Assembly (NCBI GenBank): GCA_003117195.1
Contig: BDSI01000127.1
Location: 1-64,000, forward strand
DNA: 64,000 nucleotides
Direction of reading: 5' to 3'
DNA from: Eudorina sp. 2006-703-Eu-15
Lineage: Eukaryota; Chlorophyta; Chlorophyceae; Chlamydomonadales; Volvocaceae
Made by a program: the position numbers and the translations under genes. The notes beneath the pieces were generated by a model. The model saw nothing but the letters and a program-made list of their open reading frames with translations, made no database searches and had not been told where the DNA came from. Below are positions 54,201 to 64,000 of this stretch, piece by piece (position 1 is the first letter of the stretch; each line of letters starts with the position of its first letter).

Positions 54201-57200
54201 CGCCGTCTTATGACACAATCTTAATGGTTGAAGCAATATATATTGGCTAGAAGCAATGTGTCATGGCCAGCCAATGCTTTAAGTTTAACTATGGTGCATA
54301 ACCATGCTGGGGCCCTTGGGAGTTGGTTAGGGAGTTGTTGCAGGTCACAAGGCGCCGAACGGAGCCGGGGGGTTTCGAGATGTACTGCCAAGCCGATCAG
54401 CGAAGCGGCATGGGGATGTCAGAGTTTTCAGGCCGACGTGGAGCATCGCCGCCACGGGCCATTGGCGTGATTACGAGTAGTAAGTGATGAAGACAAGACC
54501 CCAACCTACATTCCAACTAATGCTGCGCCACTACAGCGCCACGGCCATTTGCAGGAAGCTGCCGTTCAGGATCAGGTACAGTGCCCATGGGTGAGGTATC
54601 GCAGTCGTGCAGGACCAGGTGTAGGGTAACGAAATTAGAGCGGCCCGGCGCAAGCCACTGCCGCCTGCTCCCCCAGCCGCAGCGCTCACCTCCGCAGCTG
54701 ACGACGCCATGTCCTAGCCGCCGTCGCCCACCTGCCGCCGCTGCCGCAGAGGCACCGACAGCCGCCCCCGGTGCAGCGCCTGCCGGCCCAGCGGCCGCAC
54801 CCGAACTGGGCGTGAAGATCCTGATGTCGTACGCCTCAACGGCGAGCGCTGTCACGGCAGGCTTTGCGGCTAACTTGTTCCGTACGATACCGTTGCTTCG
54901 CACGATGGCGCGGACCTCCTGTGGTACATGTGGGCACGGGGCACAGCTTCAGCGACATTCTTCAGCCATGACCCGCGCATAACTGATCTGCACAAAGGAC
55001 TCAGTGCGGTGGGGCACCGTTGCGGGCCGTGAGGGCTGTTTCCCGGGCCACCAGGCATGGCAGTTCGGATGGCGAAAAGAGATGGGAAGGCTTCCGCCCC
55101 GCGGGCACATCGTCATGACTTAGTAGGACGCCAAGACCACTAGGCCCGACGGACGGCAAACAAGGAGGCGCATCAAGCACGTGCTCTGCTCAATCAGCTG
55201 CACCCTGGCCGCACGGAGGCGATACCTCAGCCCAAACCCGCACACCAAGGGCCATACCGTAACACTTGACGAACGCCGCACGCCACATGACATGCCCGCG
55301 GAACACGGCCCCAGGGGAACATGCACGGGGCTCGTGACTGGTGGCGGACTTGGCCGGTGCGCCTTACCTTTGTGTACGCGAACGAGTGGGAGTAGCGCAG
55401 GTTGCGGGCCCGGAGACACAGCAGGTCTGAAGGGTCATCCGGGTCCTGGAGCAGCACGACGAGGGAGGCACGGATCACAACACATCATTTCCGATTTTCC
55501 GCGGCTCGTTCCGGCAAATCCTGAAGATGATGTTGGAGATGATCCAGGGACATTAATACCATGCTATCATGAAAGGGAACGCACACAGCACCATTGGGCA
55601 GGTATCCTCGCTGTACACACAGCACCAACCCCCCCGGGCTCGGAAAGGGTCGGTCCAGCCCCTGGCCGGTCACACCGCATGACCCCTCACGCCGCACGTC
55701 ACGACCTGGCGCTCCGCCCGGCCGGGAGCTCAACGCCCACATGCATACATACCTGGGCGTCGTGCACGATATCGAGCACGTCCGCGCCCACGCCGATGTC
55801 CACCCGTGACAGCAGCGTACCCAGGCTCCCAGTGCCGGCCCCGCCGGCGGCCGCAGCCGTCGCAGCAGCAGCAGCAGCAGAAATACCACCATCATCACCA
55901 CCAGCAAAATTGCCGTGTGTTGGCCCGGATGCAGACCCAGCGACGGTGGGAGTTCCAAGGGACGGTGTCGCAGCGGGCCGTGACCGTGGCGGGTCGAAAT
56001 ATGTGCGCCGCTTCCACGACCCACGGGTCGGGACAGGCGCCCCGCCGGCCAGGCTGTTTACGAGGGCGAGAACGAATTTGACCTGTGGCATGAACAGCGT
56101 GCAACATGCGCAAGCAACTCAATGATGCTGTCGTCGCAACTTCGGGGCGGTCGAAGAGGGACCTGTTGGCCGCGATTTCGACGGCGACCACTGGGGCGGC
56201 GCTGTGATCGCAAAGAGCTCTGCAGCCTCTCCTCGCGCCGCTCTTCACATCCGACTCGCGGGCGCGGGCGTTCCCAAGTGGCCCCCAAACTGCTCCTCAC
56301 CCATCGAGTCCGCCAGGGAGCCCAAGCGCACCTGCATTTCGCCGATGTAGGCACGCGCCAACCCGTCCATGCCACCCGCCGCCATCGCCGGCTGTGACTG
56401 CTGCTCATGTTGTTGCTGCTGCTGTGAGTGCGGTTGTTGCGGCCCTTGGGCTGGTCCCTGAGCCGGCGGCTGCATCCCAGAGGCCGTCGCTGCTGCGGCG
56501 CCAGTGGGGGCCGCTGCCGGGCCGCTGCTGGTGTGCAGGTGCGCCACTGCGTCCCGCACCAGGGACACCTCAAGCGCCATACTCCAGGAGGAACTCCGCA
56601 TAAGGCCCGGGACATCCACAGGGTCCTGTTGGGTACCGTACTGACGCTAATTATTTGCAAATAAATAATAAAAATAAATAATAAATAGACAATGGGGACC
56701 TCGCAAAGTGCGAAAAAACACTCTTCAGGGACCTCGCAAAATGTGTGGCAGGTCGGGAAGGAGAGGCGGCGGCCGCCGGTGCGCCGATGGGGGACGGCCC
56801 GTCTCAGCCGGCACGGGGCCGCGGCAGGCGGGGAGGGAGGGCGGCGCGGGGAGAGGTCGGGCCACTGCACGGGGCGGGGTTGGGAAGGCTGCTGCGAGTT
56901 TTTCAAGGTCGCAAATTTCAAACGTTCCTGAAAATCTCCGACCGACGCCTCGCATATTATTAGCGTTGCAAACATGAAAAAACAATCATTTCGGGCCTCG
57001 CAAATAATTAGCGTCTGCACGGGTATCACCGAGACGGCAGGTCGTGGCGAGGGAGGGTCGAGGATGCACAAAGTCCACTATCGAACAGGCTAGCTGACTG
57101 GTTCCAACAGCAATAATGAAATGAATTCCCGCGCTAGTGTGAGCATGGGAGGTTGTGCGGCGGCCACGGCTACCCCTGTCAGCCTGCACGCCCCAACCCA

Positions 57201-60200
57201 TTCCGCGCAATCACCATGCAGCCACCAAAGCATGCCGTCGTAAACCCCGTCGCACACCCTCCCCAACCACTTCCCCATTCCCCTCCACCCCGCCCGCTTG
57301 ATGCTGAGAGCGTAGTGAACACCTGTTATGGAATGCTGCCGCACAGCAGATTGCGACTTCAACAAGGGAGAGCGCTCCCCCCGGTGCGCGGTGATAAGTC
57401 TTGCCTGTACGGCTCCCTCGGCCGGAGGCACGGTGAGCAGCGGGAACGCGTAGGGCGTAGGGCTTTGCTGTTTGAAGGTGGTCTGGATGGAGGAGGTGAG
57501 CAGCGGCAGAGAGAGCAGCGGCACCGTCACCAACAGCTCGCCTGCATCGCAGTGGAACCGAGGGTCCGGAGAAGGCAGCGATTTATGATGATCTCCCTGC
57601 GTTCCCACGGAACGTGAGATGCCCAGGAAGTCATTGATGGGTTAATACAAATGGTCTGGCTGGTAACCGGGAAGCGCAACTTGGCTAGAACTTGGATCAC
57701 CCGAGCCTCGCTGGGGTATGCGGGCATGGACAAACGGCAACAATCTCCTTGCGCCCACATCTCCCGCAGGTTTTGCACTACCCCTCCCATGACAGAGCTT
57801 GGACTACCCCTCATTGCGCTTCAACACCCAGTTACCCCGCCCTCCTCCCAGTACCAAGCCCAACCCCAAACCTCACCGGGTCCCCGGCCAGGGGCCCTAG
57901 CGAAGCCCAACAGCGCCATCCCCGTCGCCGTGCACTCCACCAGGCCGGTGGAGAAGGTGACCCCCAGGGTCGACGCGGACAGCGCCAGACGGGGGTCGTG
58001 GGCGGTGATGGGCAGGTCCAGGGACGCCGCCGCGACCACTGCGTTCAGACCCCGGATTACCACCTGTCGGTGGGACAGCAGCAGCCGCACAGCCCGCAGT
58101 GGGTCATGCTGGTAAGCGATCTGCCACTTGTCCGCAATCCAGCATTCGTGGGGCAAAGGGGGTCTGGCAGGATCCCGTCGCGTGCGCCGCAACAAATACG
58201 GGGTACGTCCTTACCCTTCTGACCCTAGCGCAGTGTGCGTAGACGACATCAATCTACCGGCGCACGCGGGCCCTGCCCTCCTACCTTTAGGCCACCTCGC
58301 CACACGTAGCGGATGTTGTCCCAGGGCGGAAGTCCGGACGGGCTGGCGGCGGCTCCCCCAGGCCCAGGCCCAGGCCCGAGCGCTCCAACCTCCGACGCCG
58401 ACGCAGGCGGAGACTGGGTATGGCTCTGCGCCACCTGGCCGTTGGGCTGCAGCAGCTGCGGCTGGGGCGGGACCACTCGCTGCTTGATCGCCTTGGCCAG
58501 CTGGATACCGGAGCAGGGACACAAAGGAGCCTCAGCGTGAACACCCCCAACCGTCCGAGGACACACACCCTCCAAACCGGGGCTGGGCAAGTCCTCACGT
58601 CGCCGTTACGGCACCCCACCGCGTCGGTCCACGCCACGTGTGTCCTCACCTGGGCTAGGACCGGCTCCATGGCGGTGCCGAACGCGGCCGACAGAGCATC
58701 CGCCTGCGCAACAGAAGACAAGCATCGAGGCGCGAGTGGTCTGGCCCGGGTGCAAAACTTGACCCGATTCCTCGTCCTCCGTTCACAAAGCTGTAAGCTC
58801 ATACAGAAGTAGAAGTTTACACGCGTTGACACCCCCGTGCAAGGTCCCTTGCGTACCGCGCCACAATCTGTCACCACCCCGAAACCGCATCCAACAGCTT
58901 CACCCAGCCTGGCAGATCCCCTTTCCCAGCTCCTCACCTCCACACGCAGATCGGTGTAGGTCTTCATGTTGGGCCGGCAGAAGCGCGCCGGCGTCGCCAC
59001 CGGCGCTTTATGGAACCGACCCACGGGCCAGTCCACCGCAGAGGAGCGCGGCGGCGCCGCCAGCTGCCGAGCACGGATGATCCAGCCGGAGACGGCCGCC
59101 TGCGCGCATGTCGCCGCGGGGGAGGACAGGCCCCCACATCCCGCCAAGCAGACCTGCAGGACACGCCCGGACCGTCCAAGCCGTCCCTCGTCTCAGGCAG
59201 GTCGTGAGGCGCAGCTTCGAAGCCACCCAGTCAACCGAGCTTACGGTATGCACACGTGCTATGAACGGAGACGTACCCGACAGCCAAATCGACACCAGGC
59301 CGGGCGCGCATGCAAGTGTCCGGAACCACCCCGCGCCCTCCTCAGCGACCCCACCTTCAGATCCGACGCGGCCGCGGCCAGTGAGATCGCGACCACGCGC
59401 TCGAAGGTCACCCCTTCGCTGGCGGGCGAGTCCACCTGCAGGATGACCGCCTCCGCAACCTGCAACGGGGACCGAACACGCGGGAAGACGAGTCAGGCGC
59501 ACATGGGCGCGAGACGGGTACGGCATATGCCTACACGGCCGCCACCGCAGCCCTTCTTGGTGCGAACCGTACGAAATGCCTTTGACAAGGTACGTCTGAC
59601 CGACACAGCACCTCATGGAGAACATGCGCTGGCTCTAGTCCAGGGGCGATGCACCTCACCTTGCGGCCCCGGTTGCAGCCCGCCGGCGCCACCATCACAG
59701 CAGCCTGAAAGGGCGGAAAGGGCCACGTCAACTTCAGCGGCACATCAGCCCAAATGCCACCGCAGCAGGCAGGGACAGCACCACCATCAATCACATGACA
59801 CTCAACAGACTGCCGGCTGGGAGTCGACTGAAGGGAGGGCCACAAGGGAATTCACCACAGCCACCAGCACATCCCTGACCCTTGGTCCCTCTCGCAAAGC
59901 TTCCTTCGGCCCTGACAGCGAGCTACACACACATCCAGCCTCCTTGGGCCCTACTTCCGAGTTACAGCAATGCATCCCGGCTCCCAAGGCTGAACCGGGC
60001 TCCTTCACGCCCTGCTCGTCCAAGTCCCACCTGCGCTTCCGACACCGACAGGTGCAGCAGCGCCCCCCCCGGGCAGCCCGCCAGCACAGCTTTCTCACTG
60101 GCGGGTCCGCCAGTGGCCCCCACGTGCGGGACGCCGCTGTTTGCCGCGGCCGCCGCCTGCACCGCTCGACAGGCTGCCATGTAAGTCGCTGCGACATCCC

Positions 60201-63200
60201 GCATGACCTGCAGCGCAAAATTATGAGTTGTACGGTCGCGGTGAGGAACGCCGGCAGGACCAAGCGGCGACCGGCTCCCCTCGCGCTGTACGGCCCCGTG
60301 TCCTCGTGTACGGTTGCCCCCCGCGTTATGACCCACATCTGGTCGCATTAACCTAACTCGGTTGCGCGTGGGGTCGGAACTCGAAGGCGCGCGGCCATGC
60401 TGATCATGCCACACTCGCACCAGCACAACGTGCACTTGGACAGGCAGCAGGCAACGCGTTTGTCATTAGCAAGGTGCGCGTTGGGGCTTCGCCGCGTGTC
60501 GACCCTCTAGGCACCTTGGACCGACCCAAGCCAACCCGCATGTCGGCATGTGCCACTCCAGTTGGTTTCTGCACCGCCGCAAGCCGCACCTGCGCCCACT
60601 CATCTTGCACATCGGCATCCGGGCCCCACTCCCCAGCGCCTCCGACCGCGTCATCGGTCTCGCCCGCCGCTGCAGCCGGCCCCCGCCCCTCCAGCGGCTT
60701 CCGCGTCTTCCTGCTGCGTAGCCCCGACAGCAACCCGCTGTCGTCATCGCTGTCATAGCTGCTATCGCTGCTGCTACCACTGCTGGCACTGCTGCTGGCA
60801 CTGCTTTTGCTACTGCTGGTGCTGCTAGTGCTGCGTGTTAGCGGATGCTTAGGCTCGTCGTCCCAGCCTGTGGCAGTGTCCAGGAGATCGTGGGTGACGT
60901 CGCGGTGCAGCGCGGCGCCCCCGACCGCGGACTGAGCGGCCCTTGCATTCGCGCTCGCGCCGGCGGCTGCAGCGGCGGCGTCACGACGGCCTCTCGCAGC
61001 GCAGGAGCCCACGTGGCTGCTCATCAGCCGCTCGTACAGGTGTCGTTGAGTTGCGGTCGCCTGTCCCACAACACACACGCAGGGCCTGAATGTCTAGGAA
61101 GTAGAAACGACGAGACCAGTAATCTATCCGTTGCGGATACCCTGGCTGGACTGCCCCTCCACACCCAATGAAGATACGCGAGTCTTCCTCTTCCAGTCGT
61201 ACTCCTTGGCGCTTGCATGTGGTAGTAGTGGGCGCACCCTATGGCCCTGCCAACCCTGCGCGCAGTGGTAGGAACGCACGACCGCGCCCGGGCCTGTACG
61301 CTGTATCGAGTGCGGCGCTTTGCCACAGCGCGCCCACGCCTCGACTCACCCGCAGCGCGCTCCCATGCAGGGCCAACCAGGCCTCTAGGGGTTGGTGCTC
61401 GATGACAACCGCCAGTCGTCGAGCATCCAATAGGATCTCGACGAAGGCCTTATCCGGTCGAGCGCTGTTTCCGCCTCCGCCGCTCTCCGTCTCCGCCGCG
61501 CCGCCGCCCGGCGTCCCAACCCGGGCATCGGCGCGGTGAGTTCGCTTGAGCGCATGGAGCGTGTCTTTCAGGCGCGCGATCCGCGGCGCCAGGACCTGCG
61601 CAGGTGGAAGGACCATGCGCAGTTCAGCCCTCAATGGGCGCTGCGGCGTGCCTGTCGATGTCGGAATTCACGTGGCCTCAGCGTTCCGGGATGCCGGCCT
61701 GCTTTCTGCCGCCAAGCAACCACCCCTCACCGTGCCTCAAAATGGACCTGACCGTGCCTCCGCCCACCTGCTTGACCGCCCGTGACCACATCTCCGTCAT
61801 CACATACACGCGCGCTGCGGACTCGTCGTACGCCACTGTCAGCGTCGCGCCGTACAGGGCCAAGTCCACGGACGCCACGCGCGGCGGCGCTGCCGCGTCG
61901 GCGTCCGGGGCTTGCTCGAACCTGCTCCTGGCGGCCCTCCTCCGGACCTCGCACACCGCCCGGCCGGGCACGCTCTGCAGCTCACACACACGGGGCAACC
62001 GCATCGCAGCAACCACACCACGACAGCAGGTCCCACATGAGCCCAGGAAGGCATCTTAGCTCTGACGACCGTACAATACCAACCGCAAGGATGCGGACTC
62101 CTCCGTTACTTGGCCGATGTTACTGCAGCATGCCTGAACGATTTGGATCCCCCGGAAATGAAGGTAATCAGGAGGGGGCCCTGGGTAGAGACGCCCCACA
62201 CGTGCGCATCCGTCACCCAGTCGCGACGCACCTTTGCGGTCGCCGCGCGTCTGGTCGTGGATCCGGCTGCGGCGCCCGCACCTGCCGTCCCCGCAGTCCC
62301 CGCCGCCCCAGCCCCTGGCTGCTGCCCTGCCGCCGCAACCCAGGCAGGCGGCGGTCCCAGCGTGACCCACGGCTGCAGCGTCGCGGCCGCCGGCCGTGGC
62401 GGCTGTAGTACAGCCCGGGCTCCATCCGCCGCGGGTCCCGCTGATGGGACGTTCCCGGATCCGGCGGCGCTGCTCCCCTGCCTTCGGTGGTGCCTACGAC
62501 CGGCTGGCGGCTGCTGGTGGTGCTGCTGCTGATTCCGGGATGGCTGCTGAGCCGCTGATGGTGTCGTAGAGGGCCAGGCATCGGTGGCCCAGCCCTCGAA
62601 TTCCGCCGAGCTTCTGCTTACATGACGGCTGGCGCCGCTGCCGCTACCGGCACTGAAGCGACCAGCGTGAGGTCCCGACGGCCCGGGCCTGTGGCCTGGC
62701 GGGGCCGCTTCTGCTGAGGACCCAGCCACCTGCTCCCCTTTGGCGTGGCCTGCGGCAGTCGGCCCCGCCGCCGCTGCTGGCACTGGCGGCTCCGCGGCCC
62801 CCGCGGTCAGATACTCGACATCGAGCAGCCTTCAGGCCCCGACACAGCGCACACACGTGGACAGCATCAGCACCGTGCGAACACAGTATGTGCCGAAGGG
62901 GCGATTCGGTCACCTAGCTTTGCTCCGCAACGCGAGCCCACGCCCCACTACGACAACCCCCCCGGCCGGCCCTTACAGGCCCCACTTGCAGGGCCTCAGC
63001 CGGGACAACTGCTAAAATTGACCACGTGGGCATCCCTTCCCCGGCGTCCAAAAAAACGTACAACAGGAATTCTGCGGCTTGGCTGCCACTGCCCCGAGCT
63101 CACCTCCTGCCGTTGATCCGCACTGTGAGCACGTCCATGCAGCCGCCGCCCAGGCCACTGCTGCCCCGCATCTCCGCCACCCCGACCGTCACCACCTCGG

Positions 63201-64000
63201 CCGCCCCTGCGAGTTCGTCAACAGACAGGGCAGCAAGTCCATGCACTCACACTCGCGAAGGGGATTGGTCGATCAGGCGGGGCATAAGGCGGTACCTGGT
63301 CGCAGCAGAACGACGGCGCAACGTACCTAACGTGACTTCCAGCTCGGTATCGGCGGCCCTGACCTCCACCAGCGGCGCGGCGTTGCGGCCCAAGGCGCGG
63401 CGCTCCCCGCTGGCCTTGGGTTGCGGCAGCTGCGAGCCCGACGCCGACGACGGGTCTGCAGCCGCAGCGGCCGCCGGCGGTGGTGGCAACGGCCGCTGCT
63501 GCGCCTTCCATGCCGCCGCGGCGTCCGCGACGGCCTGCGCCGACGCCAGGACCGCGAGGACCACGTCCATGTCGAATGTCCCACGGGTCCTGCAACACAT
63601 ACCAGGGCCGATACCATTGATGTTACACCCCCGCACGCGCCATCTTGTCCCTCGAAACCCGAGACATGCAGAAACCCGAGAATTTGTCCGCACCGCGGCA
63701 GGTGCTCCTATCAGGCACGGGTAGCCCTGCCCGAACAGCGAAGCCCCTTTTTCTTCAGAGCGCAACCCGAACTACATCACTATCTTCTCCGTCCCCGGCC
63801 TCACCCTGCCACGTCCACTCGCAGGAGGTTCCGCCGGCCTTGAACCCCGGACGCAGCCGCGACCTTAGCGGGCGAGTCGCTGCCAACGCGCGCGTGCGTC
63901 GTTGGGTCGCCCTTGCGCAACCCAGAAGGCTGCTGTGGCGCAGGAGCAGACGCCGCGACAGTCGCACCGACCGTCGGCGCCATGGCGCGGTGGTCCGCTG
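43712..64000 (-). CDS. SABRE/KINKY POLLEN/Hobbit-type bridge-like lipid-transfer protein (BLTP2), N terminus beyond window
   Basis: More than 30 short exons on the minus strand encode the central and C-terminal parts of a very large protein; the 5' end is outside the window. The family (plant SABRE and KIP, maize APT1, yeast FMP27, animal Hobbit/KIAA0100) forms a long hydrophobic groove of repeating beta units that carries lipids between ER and plasma membrane. Blocks in the right order are RPNMKTYTDLRVEV, LPPWDNIRYVWRG, ITGQMESWQFQLLLAVINE, RLGRFGWALVNKEGAPF, a WPPW-like region, VRFNRIAARLTYTGPRLSI, TGGWRDILKKYKWDVVRSV and GVKKRAAAFM. The product is rich in Ala/Gly/Pro linkers between the conserved blocks, as often in volvocine proteins. 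It ends at TAA 43712. VPS13 and BLTP1 relatives lack the MKTYTDL and C-terminal SVIKSVAGIQ motifs. Confidence 0.88.
45294..48554 (-). CDS. SABRE gene: FMP27 WPPW-type region
   Basis: Exons 48554-48456 (TLLAPRPAGLNAVQLAALMRR), 48307-48125, 47863-47387, 47201-47145 and, less certain, 46602-46276 and one near 46020-45700. The second ends VRLGRFGWALVNKEGAPFVQ, the counterpart of plant RISLQINKVVWSMLVDGKSF. The third begins with the DQAELKGLSFHHSLDRDHTG counterpart of the NDMIYDFDRDYKDVG block and contains SLWRPDSSSSWDDDPLLRMY in place of the WNPPPEW motif. The fourth carries VYLHPLQVRLTYALAHVL, the counterpart of VEIYPLKIHLTETMYRMMW. The WPPW spacing is kept but its prolines are mostly replaced, and an 80-residue Ala/Gly insertion precedes it. 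Confidence 0.85.
48870..51179 (-). CDS. SABRE gene: central conserved exons
   Basis: Exons 51179-50994 (VGLTSEYYGSGACLVLGADS, the counterpart of NLHSEDANGRFLLAAVSGRV), one within about 50760-50330, 50201-49801, 49599-49502 and about 49020-48888. The 50201-49801 exon has MQKILNPFRIYLTSS and, after a Pro/Gln-rich insertion, KLDIDVPAITGQMESWQFQL LLAVINETLAAPLPK. This aligns with the plant SFNSQNITATMTSRQFQVML block, which ends LLFARLPKPRK. The borders given as exact have GT/AG and consistent phase. The Gly-rich and Pro-rich insertions probably loop out of the groove. Confidence 0.85.
49321..49396. repeat. (CCCCG)n simple repeat
   Basis: About 76 bases of CCCCG pentamer with slight interruptions, in an intron of the SABRE gene. 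Confidence 0.95.
51500..57890 (-). CDS. SABRE gene: less conserved middle exons
   Basis: Probable exons: within 52000-51640 (acidic DPDSEDEDERER region ending MRTLYEVEFVRVQV); within 52700-52330 (PQVDTRVVADERALVALLRQ QNEARRW); about 53197-53113 (VLCTTDTRDAVIATTVHIIQ); about 53650-53502; 53931-53822; 54918-54690 (EVRAIVRSNGIVRNKLAAKP); 55445-55368 (DPDDPSDLLCLRARNLRYSH); within 56075-55750 (QVKFVLALVNSLAGG and LGTLLSRVDIGVGADVLDIV); within 56600-56250; and one near 57770. They are supported by open frame, splice borders and hydrophobic/polar alternation rather than by recognised motifs, so edges are approximate. Long Ala, Gln and Gly tracts separate them. Confidence 0.6.
52206..52247. repeat. 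ATCC(G/T)C hexamer repeat
   Basis: Seven units of CATCCG/CATCCT in tandem within the SABRE gene. On the coding strand they read Asp-Ala-Asp-Ala-Asp-Glu, so they may be part of an acidic coding tract or lie just beyond an exon. Confidence 0.85.
54033..54112. repeat. 40-bp tandem duplication
   Basis: Two adjacent 40-bp units starting AGGTGGTACCTCAACAGTTG differ at one base, in an intron of the SABRE gene. The near identity shows a recent duplication. Confidence 0.95.
56644..57014. mobile_element. Harbinger-like MITE in SABRE intron
   Basis: A 371-bp element begins ACGCTAATTATTTGC and ends in the exact inverse, GCAAATAATTAGCGT, and is flanked by CTG on both sides (56641-56643 and 57015-57017). 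A 3-bp CTG duplication with 15-bp terminal repeats fits the PIF/Harbinger superfamily, some families of which target CWG. It has no transposase. Its AT-rich ends contrast with the GC-rich surroundings and it contains two internal GACCTCGCAAA motifs resembling the inner side of the right terminus. Confidence 0.8.
57900..59099 (-). CDS. SABRE gene: MKTYTDL / PWDNIR block
   Basis: Exons 59099-58938, 58703-58650, 58500-58296 and one within about 58160-57950. The first has SGWIIRARQLAAPP and ARFCRPNMKTYTDLRVEV, matching the invariant PPMKTYTDLPIHF of the family. The second, ADALSAAFGTAMEPVLAQ, matches FGVGYEPAFADVSY. The third has LAKAIKQRVVP and, after a Pro/Gly insertion, GLPPWDNIRYVWRG, matching LPWWDDMRNYVHG. 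The fourth has DKWQIAYQHDPLRAVRLLLS HRQVVIRGL. Finding these in one order and frame is the strongest evidence for the assignment. Confidence 0.9.
59100..64000 (-). CDS. SABRE gene: upstream exons in window
   Basis: Probable exons: from beyond the end to 63805, 63589-63327 (TFDMDVVLAVLASAQAVADA and VEVRAADTELEVTL), 63206-63104 (AEVVTVGVAEMRGSSGLGGG CMDVLTVRING), within 62830-62150, 61974-61768 (ASVDLALYGATLTVAYDESA), 61595-61350 (VLAPRIARLKDTLHALKRTH and VEILLDARRLAVVIEHQPLE AWLALHG) and within 61060-60500 (a Ser-run with SSTSSTSSSKSS). The exon at 61595-61350 probably matches the family's IEDDPFEVKL block. Others between 60400 and 59100 are likely but not resolved. The long Ala/Gly/Ser inserts make exact borders uncertain. 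Confidence 0.6.

Noticed and set aside
43712..64000. VPS13 or ATG2-like lipid-transfer protein
   Set aside because: The order MKTYTDL, PWDNIR, TGQMESWQFQ and the C-terminal VIKSVAGIQ block belong to the SABRE/FMP27 family.
43712..64000. Many Ala/Arg/Pro-rich plus-strand frames across the SABRE region
   Set aside because: They are shadows of high-GC exons and introns with no recognisable domain or splice pattern of their own.

Overview
The window is nuclear DNA of a eukaryote, most likely a volvocine/chlamydomonadalean green alga. The genes have many short introns with GT/AG borders, the coding sequence is GC-rich and Ala/Gly-rich, there are long (TG)n tracts, tRNA-derived SINEs, a non-LTR element with two kinds of endonuclease, intron-bearing Helitrons and TGTAA-type poly(A) signals. 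The algal assignment is inference; the eukaryotic one is clear.

Bases 1-36,400 are a nested graveyard of mobile elements, nearly all transcribed leftward. From the left: a tRNA-Lys-headed SINE; a tRNA-Arg; a long repeat R (608-2187 plus 5686-5776) split by a 5'-truncated LINE (LINE-A, 2188-5685) that is itself split by a hAT-type MITE (4718-4954); a tRNA-Gly; a tRNA-Asp-headed SINE; a second LINE (LINE-B, 6543-11290) with ORF1 and an APE-RT ORF2; an inverted second copy of R (11412-12686); a 460-bp TG microsatellite; a tRNA/SINE cluster (Lys, His, Glu, Asp; 14343-14931); a 300-bp array of short palindromes; a giant Dualen/RandI-like LINE (15262 to about 27300) and a Helitron (27316 to about 34880) carrying a second hAT MITE.

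The giant LINE is the most unusual object. Its reading frame of almost 4000 codons has only two single-base breaks. It starts with a signal peptide, a Cys-rich ectodomain-like region and hydrophobic segments, continues with a Josephin-type cysteine protease (C1166, H1287, D1302), a complete APE endonuclease, reverse transcriptase and RNase H, and ends with a zinc knuckle plus the first part of an RLE endonuclease.

Bases 36,400-64,000 hold host genes. ALG8 (N-glycan glucosyltransferase, 9 exons, minus strand) and VPS26 (retromer subunit, 10 exons, plus strand) are divergent and share about 420 bp of promoter region. VPS26 converges on a very large minus-strand gene (43712 to beyond the window end) that is the SABRE/KINKY POLLEN/Hobbit (BLTP2, FMP27 family) bridge-like lipid-transfer protein. 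Exon structures of ALG8 and VPS26 were worked out with consistent phases; those of SABRE are firm in the conserved blocks and approximate elsewhere. A Harbinger-like MITE and several simple repeats sit in the SABRE introns.
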